This document shows, in pieces, positions 6,688 to 8,600 of a DNA stretch of 8,600 bases (position 1 is the stretch's first letter; the number at the start of each line of letters is the position of its first letter). The stretch is from the NCBI GenBank assembly GCA_015521095.1, contig WAOU01000028.1:1-8600 (forward strand), read 5' to 3'. A program made the translations under genes and the position numbers. This DNA is from Desulfurococcales archaeon (GTDB taxonomy: Archaea; Thermoproteota; Thermoprotei_A; Sulfolobales; Acidilobaceae). The notes under the pieces were generated by a model. It was not told the DNA's origin. It did not search any database and worked only from the letters and a program-made list of their open reading frames with translations.

Positions 6688-6700
6688 GGTGCAGTGCACC
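6688..6700. promoter_or_regulatory. 13-base palindrome between TATA box and transcript start, probable operator
   Basis: GGTGCA and TGCACC are exact reverse complements around one G. The site lies 4 bases after the TATA box and ends about 5 bases before the predicted transcript start. In archaea, a protein bound at this position would block RNA polymerase recruitment. The binding protein is unknown. Confidence 0.55.
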
Positions 6701-6738
6701 TTGAACCCCTCTAATACAAGAAGAGGTATCAGGATTTG

Positions 6739-7191
6739 ATGAAACCCGAAAAAGAGTACAAAGAATACACAAGCACACTCGAGGAAATAAAAAAGATACA
6801 GGTCATGATTGACCCGAAGTACTTCCGAGAAGAGCTCCTCCAAAGCTTCAAAAACAAGCTCAGCTCCTCTCTATCCCGCAAACTAGCAATTGAGGAAGTA
6901 TGGATAAACGACCTCCTACTTCAAGGGGATATAGTAGACGAAGTAATAGACCAGAAAGTCGAAGACGTGATTGTGACCCTCGAAACCCTAGTATATAGAG
7001 AGCCCGAAACAGAGTATCTCGCGGTACTTGCAAGCGACGAATACGAAGTAAGAATATATGATAGTATTCACTTGTCAGGTATGGCTGTAATATCACCTGA
7101 ATTTAGGCTCGAAGGCCTACTAGCATTCGATCGCTTCCTCGAGCTTCCAGTTGAGGGAGAAATAACCAAGATTCCTGTCAAGAAAATATAA
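6739..7191 (+). CDS. Protein of unknown function under an elaborate promoter region
   Basis: A 150-residue acidic, soluble protein that I do not recognise. The first 60 residues look helical and charged (KEYKEYTSTLEEIKKI, then FREELLQSFKNKLSSSLSRKL). The rest looks strand-rich, with alternating hydrophobic segments such as VEDVIVTLETLVYR, YLAVLASDEYEVRIYD and MAVISPEF, and it ends in a basic IPVKKI tail. There is no membrane segment, signal peptide, cysteine or clear helix-turn-helix. The start is taken as ATG at 6739; a TTG directly before it (6736) is in frame and is 8 bases from GAGGT (6723-6727), so either may be used. The gene is monocistronic, followed by a 265-base gap. Its promoter is surrounded by inverted repeats, so its expression is probably tightly controlled. 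Codon use matches its neighbours. Confidence 0.75.
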   Translation: MKPEKEYKEYTSTLEEIKKIQVMIDPKYFREELLQSFKNKLSSSLSRKLAIEEVWINDLLLQGDIVDEVIDQKVEDVIVTLETLVYREPETEYLAVLASDEYEVRIYDSIHLSGMAVISPEFRLEGLLAFDRFLELPVEGEITKIPVKKI

Positions 7192-7280
7192 AACTAGAAC
7201 ACACTCCCTTCTCAGAATAAAATCTATATAGGTTACTTCGAATATCCTTAGCCTAAACCACCATTATTTGTAGTAAGTCG

Positions 7281-7341
7281 AGGATCAATCCGAGGGTACT
7301 GTCATCACCTGATCAGCCCTAAAGCGCTACTATCATCTCCC
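7281..7341 (-). ncRNA. C/D box guide sRNA candidate (2'-O-methylation guide)
   Basis: Read on the minus strand, all parts of an archaeal C/D sRNA appear in order within 61 bases. Stem GGGA (7341-7338); box C ATGATAG (7336-7330, imperfect against RTGATGA); 13-base guide (7329-7317); box D' CTGA (7316-7313, perfect); 4-base spacer TCAG; box C' GTGATGA (7308-7302, perfect); 13-base guide (7301-7289); box D TTGA (7288-7285, one change from CTGA); closing stem TCCT (7284-7281). The outer stem GGGA/TCCT pairs with one G-U, and the 3-base bulge GAT and tandem G-A pairs expected of a kink-turn can be drawn. Such RNAs bind L7Ae, Nop5 and fibrillarin and direct 2'-O-methylation five bases upstream of D or D' (known for the class). 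The first guide fits a conserved 16S rRNA stretch. Recognised by eye; no covariance search was possible. Confidence 0.7.
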
Positions 7342-7440
7342 ATAGAGTCATTATATGTGTACAGTCAACTAAAAATAACCATTTGACAAGAGAGGTTTCT
7401 CTGGAGTCATGAAGCACAATGTGGACCTTATGCAATAGAA

Positions 7441-7446
7441 GAGGTG
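7441..7446 (+). promoter_or_regulatory. Ribosome binding site of dut
   Basis: GAGGTG lies 10 bases before the ATG at 7457. The spacing is slightly long, but no other in-frame start is nearer to it. Confidence 0.45.
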
Positions 7447-7456
7447 TATAAGAGCT

Positions 7457-7936
7457 ATGGCATATCCAGGATTCCATGCTTCAAGGTGGATAACACCAGT
7501 TACTAGCCAACAGGTTCAGCCTGCCGGCATTGATCTTCGAGTCTCGAAGATATTCATGTTCAATGGAAAAGGACACCTCGGAGTAGTCTCAAAACAACTC
7601 GCCGAAACGACCGAACTAGAGCCAAACGGAAATAAATGGATCCTGGAGAAGGGGGCCTACAAGATAAGGTTCGCGGAGATCGTAAGTGTACCTGAAGACG
7701 CAGTAGGATTCTGCTATCCGCGAAGTAGCTTGCTGAGGATGGGAGCCTCCCTCCTCTGCGCAGTTTGGGATCCCGGATATAGGGGCAGAGGCGAGTCGCT
7801 CCTAATTGTCGAGAACCCGCATGGCATCGAGATAGAAGTAGGTGCCAGGATTGCACAACTGGTATTCATAAGGCTGGTAGAGAAACCGCAGAAGACTTAT
7901 GATGGCTCGTATCAAGGAGAAAATATTGCTGACTAG
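7457..7936 (+). CDS. dut: dUTPase (deoxyuridine 5'-triphosphate nucleotidohydrolase), archaeal type
   Basis: dUTPase (EC 3.6.1.23) splits dUTP into dUMP and PPi, preventing uracil incorporation into DNA and supplying dUMP for dTMP synthesis. The 159-residue sequence fits the dUTPase/dCTP deaminase fold: QPAGIDLRV (21-29), CYPRSSLLRMGA (86-97, the uridine/phosphate-binding PRSS loop), AVWDPGYRGRGE (102-113, with Asp105 of the D-x-x-YRG motif), IVENPHG (117-123) and ARIAQLVF (130-137). The C-terminus YDGSYQGENI resembles the flexible arm. In dCTP deaminase a catalytic Glu lies three residues before the conserved Asn; here that position is Ile117. This argues for dUTPase rather than deaminase, in agreement with the archaeal dUTPase subfamily. 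The start is ATG with GAGGTG upstream. Its TAG stop overlaps the stop of the opposing membrane protein gene. Confidence 0.87.
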   Translation: MAYPGFHASRWITPVTSQQVQPAGIDLRVSKIFMFNGKGHLGVVSKQLAETTELEPNGNKWILEKGAYKIRFAEIVSVPEDAVGFCYPRSSLLRMGASLLCAVWDPGYRGRGESLLIVENPHGIEIEVGARIAQLVFIRLVEKPQKTYDGSYQGENIAD

Positions 7937-8289
7937 ATCCCAAGAAGATCAAGTACTAGGACGGCAGCCACAGTATAGATGCTCGCAGCAAGCAAGCTGA
8001 CTAATATTTCTTTCCTAGTTAGGTCGGGCTTGAAGGCTTTTCCATATCCATACGCCATGAGTATAACTCCAATAATGTTTGTGACCCAGTAGGATGCAAT
8101 GAACAATAGGTCAAAATACTCCATTCCCACGAGGTACGAGGCTAGCTTAGCCATAGCTAGTGCAAGGGGTACATTCACAACTAGATCATTCCACCACGAT
8201 GCAGGTGATAGTATGTATCCTACTGTGCCTATTATAGAGCCATATACTCTCATTATGAATCGGTTTCTTATCCTCTGTAGCGATAGCAT
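7933..8289 (-). CDS. Small multi-pass membrane protein of unknown function
   Basis: A 118-residue protein with three or four hydrophobic segments at about 15-29 (weaker), 36-54, 58-82 and 94-117. A positive N-terminus (QRIRNRFIMR) and a charged loop FKPDLTRKE (86-94) separate the last two. This suggests an integral membrane protein with cytoplasmic loops around the Arg/Lys-rich parts. I do not recognise the family; a tryptophan pair SWWND (31-35) precedes the second segment. The ATG start is well supported by GGAGGTGA (8296-8303) six bases upstream. An ATG four bases further up is in another frame and only two bases from that site. The gene converges with dut, sharing the bases CTAG so that each strand reads TAG as its stop. 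Function cannot be inferred from the neighbours. Confidence 0.75.
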   Translation of the reverse strand: MLSLQRIRNRFIMRVYGSIIGTVGYILSPASWWNDLVVNVPLALAMAKLASYLVGMEYFDLLFIASYWVTNIIGVILMAYGYGKAFKPDLTRKEILVSLLAASIYTVAAVLVLDLLGI

Positions 8290-8295
8290 TCATTG

Positions 8296-8303
8296 TCACC
8301 TCC
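8296..8303 (-). promoter_or_regulatory. Strong ribosome binding site of the membrane protein gene
   Basis: The minus strand reads GGAGGTGA, nearly the full anti-16S match, ending 6 bases before the ATG at 8289. It chooses this ATG over the out-of-frame ATG at 8293. Confidence 0.7.
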
Positions 8304-8330
8304 ATAGCCTTCAAACGGTATCAGCAACTA

Positions 8331-8340
8331 TTACTATATC
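8331..8340 (-). promoter_or_regulatory. TATA-like box for the membrane protein gene
   Basis: The minus strand reads GATATAGTAA. Its centre near 8335 predicts a transcript start near 8308, just before the GGAGGTGA site and about 19 bases before the ATG. Spacing fits well; the sequence is a moderate match. Confidence 0.4.
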
Positions 8341-8449
8341 CTAAGACTACTGTTTCTGCTATGTTATTGTTATCCATAGGATCCCGGGGGATACGAGTGG
8401 AAATAAAATTATGGTATAATGACAAGGAGAACAGTTATGGAAAAGTGGG

Positions 8450-8467
8450 AACACTACTGAGAGTAGT
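8450..8467 (-). terminator. Stem-loop just after the M32 carboxypeptidase stop
   Basis: ACTACT and AGTAGT (8453-8458 and 8462-8467) are exact reverse complements around a 3-base loop, ending directly at the TAA stop of the carboxypeptidase gene. On the minus strand a pyrimidine-rich stretch including CTTTTCC follows within about 15 bases. It may act as a transcript end or stability hairpin. Archaeal terminators rely mainly on T-runs, so the call is weak. Confidence 0.3.
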
Positions 8468-8600
8468 TTATCGGAGGTACTTAGATGATAGGTACTGGTT
8501 GAAGTATTCTGGGTTAAGTTCTTCTCCAGTTGCCATCTTTATGAGGTCTTTTGGCGGATACGTTGATCCCCATACGTGAACTAGTTTTCGTAGCTCCTCC
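8468..8600 (-). CDS. Carboxypeptidase Taq (M32 metallopeptidase), C-terminal end
   Basis: The minus-strand frame ending in TAA (8468-8470) gives 43 residues and runs off the right edge. The sequence WGSTYPPKDLIKMATGEEL followed by NPEYFNQYLSSKYL matches the end of M32 carboxypeptidases. In these, a helix is followed by a G..Y.P.(D/E)LI..ATGE motif and then N-P-x-Y-(F/L)-x-x-Y-L-x-x-K-Y. M32 enzymes are large (about 500 residues), helical, zinc/cobalt-dependent cytoplasmic carboxypeptidases with an HEXXH site that is outside the window. Only about 8% of the protein is visible, so activity cannot be judged. The gene precedes the membrane protein gene on the same strand with a 178-base gap that contains a stem-loop and a separate promoter, so the two are probably not co-transcribed. 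Confidence 0.85.
   Translation of the reverse strand, partial: EELRKLVHVWGSTYPPKDLIKMATGEELNPEYFNQYLSSKYLR

Larger units (their letters stand above)
6446..6738. other. Intergenic regulatory region with four inverted repeats
   Basis: This 293-base gap separates two divergent genes and carries no plausible gene. It holds the leftward TATA box at 6485-6494, AT-rich sequence with TAT/ATA runs (6555-6575), and four separate inverted repeats centred near 6581, 6615, 6659 and 6694. It also holds a rightward TATA box at 6674-6683 and the ribosome site at 6723-6727. All four palindromes lie on the side of the rightward gene. Confidence 0.7.
7192..7456. other. 265-base gap holding a C/D box RNA candidate and dut upstream signals
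   Basis: No protein gene is credible here; the longest start-to-stop frame I noted is 9 codons (7409-7438). The gap contains a symmetric TATA-like box on the plus strand at 7221-7231 with no gene in range, the C/D box guide RNA candidate on the minus strand (7281-7341), an AT-rich run at 7367-7379 that could serve promoters in both directions, and the dut ribosome site GAGGTG at 7441-7446. Confidence 0.6.

Noticed and set aside
6541..6700. IS end, attachment site or replication origin in the palindrome region
   Set aside because: There is no transposase, integrase, target duplication or recognisable ORB element, and no cdc6/orc1 gene nearby; promoter operators fit better.
7409..7438. Nine-codon open frame upstream of dut
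   Set aside because: GGAG is only two bases before its ATG and the peptide has no regulatory pattern, so there is no reason to call a leader peptide.
7560..7856. Minus-strand 98-codon open frame over dut
   Set aside because: Arg/Ser/Leu-rich shadow of dut; the plus-strand protein has all dUTPase motifs.
7457..7936. dCTP deaminase instead of dUTPase
   Set aside because: The catalytic Glu of dCTP deaminase is replaced by Ile at the equivalent position, and the layout follows the archaeal dUTPase type.
8361..8579. Plus-strand 72-codon open frame at the right edge
   Set aside because: It is antisense to the M32 carboxypeptidase C-terminus, whose protein pattern is clear; its own translation has no recognisable features.
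1..8600. CRISPR array, tRNA or rRNA genes
   Set aside because: No regularly spaced direct repeats and no cloverleaf or rRNA sequence were seen on either strand; the 16S-like 10-base match is explained by an sRNA guide.

Overview
The window looks like chromosomal DNA of a hyperthermophilic archaeon of the Thermoproteota (Crenarchaeota), most like Desulfurococcales. The case rests on a nurA-herA operon, an archaeal-type dUTPase, a carboxypeptidase Taq (M32) C-terminus, frequent AGA/AGG, ATA and CTA codons, TTG starts, GGAGG/GAGGTG ribosome sites and AT-rich TATA-like boxes about 20-30 bases before presumed transcript starts. No species can be named from sequence alone. Genes are densely packed and there is no sign of an IS, prophage, CRISPR array, tRNA or rRNA.

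Layout, left to right. (1) 1-134, + strand: the last 43 residues of an acylphosphatase. (2) 140-3564, - strand: a two-gene DNA-end-processing operon, nurA then herA, overlapping by 37 bases; the HerA is unusually long at 708 residues. (3) 3626-4576, - strand: an amidohydrolase-2 family metal hydrolase, divergent from (4) 4669-5607, + strand: a ThiL/PurM-fold (AIR synthase-related) protein. (5) 5675-6022 and 6095-6445, - strand: two small, helical, soluble proteins of unknown function, both starting at TTG. (6) 6446-6738: an intergenic region holding four separate inverted repeats, the last lying between a TATA box and the presumed transcript start of (7) 6739-7191, + strand: a 150-residue protein I do not recognise. 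(8) 7192-7456: a 265-base gap that holds, on the - strand, what looks like a C/D box guide RNA (7281-7341). (9) 7457-7936, + strand: dUTPase (dut), whose stop codon overlaps the stop of (10) 7933-8289, - strand: a small membrane protein. (11) 8468-8600, - strand: the C-terminus of an M32 carboxypeptidase.

Functionally, NurA and HerA would form the nuclease-translocase complex that resects DNA ends for recombination, and dUTPase keeps uracil out of DNA. The remaining genes are housekeeping or unknown and show no obvious shared pathway. The two most interesting features are non-coding: the C/D box sRNA candidate, whose boxes, two 13-base guides and terminal kink-turn stem can all be traced, and the palindrome cluster in front of the unknown 150-residue protein.
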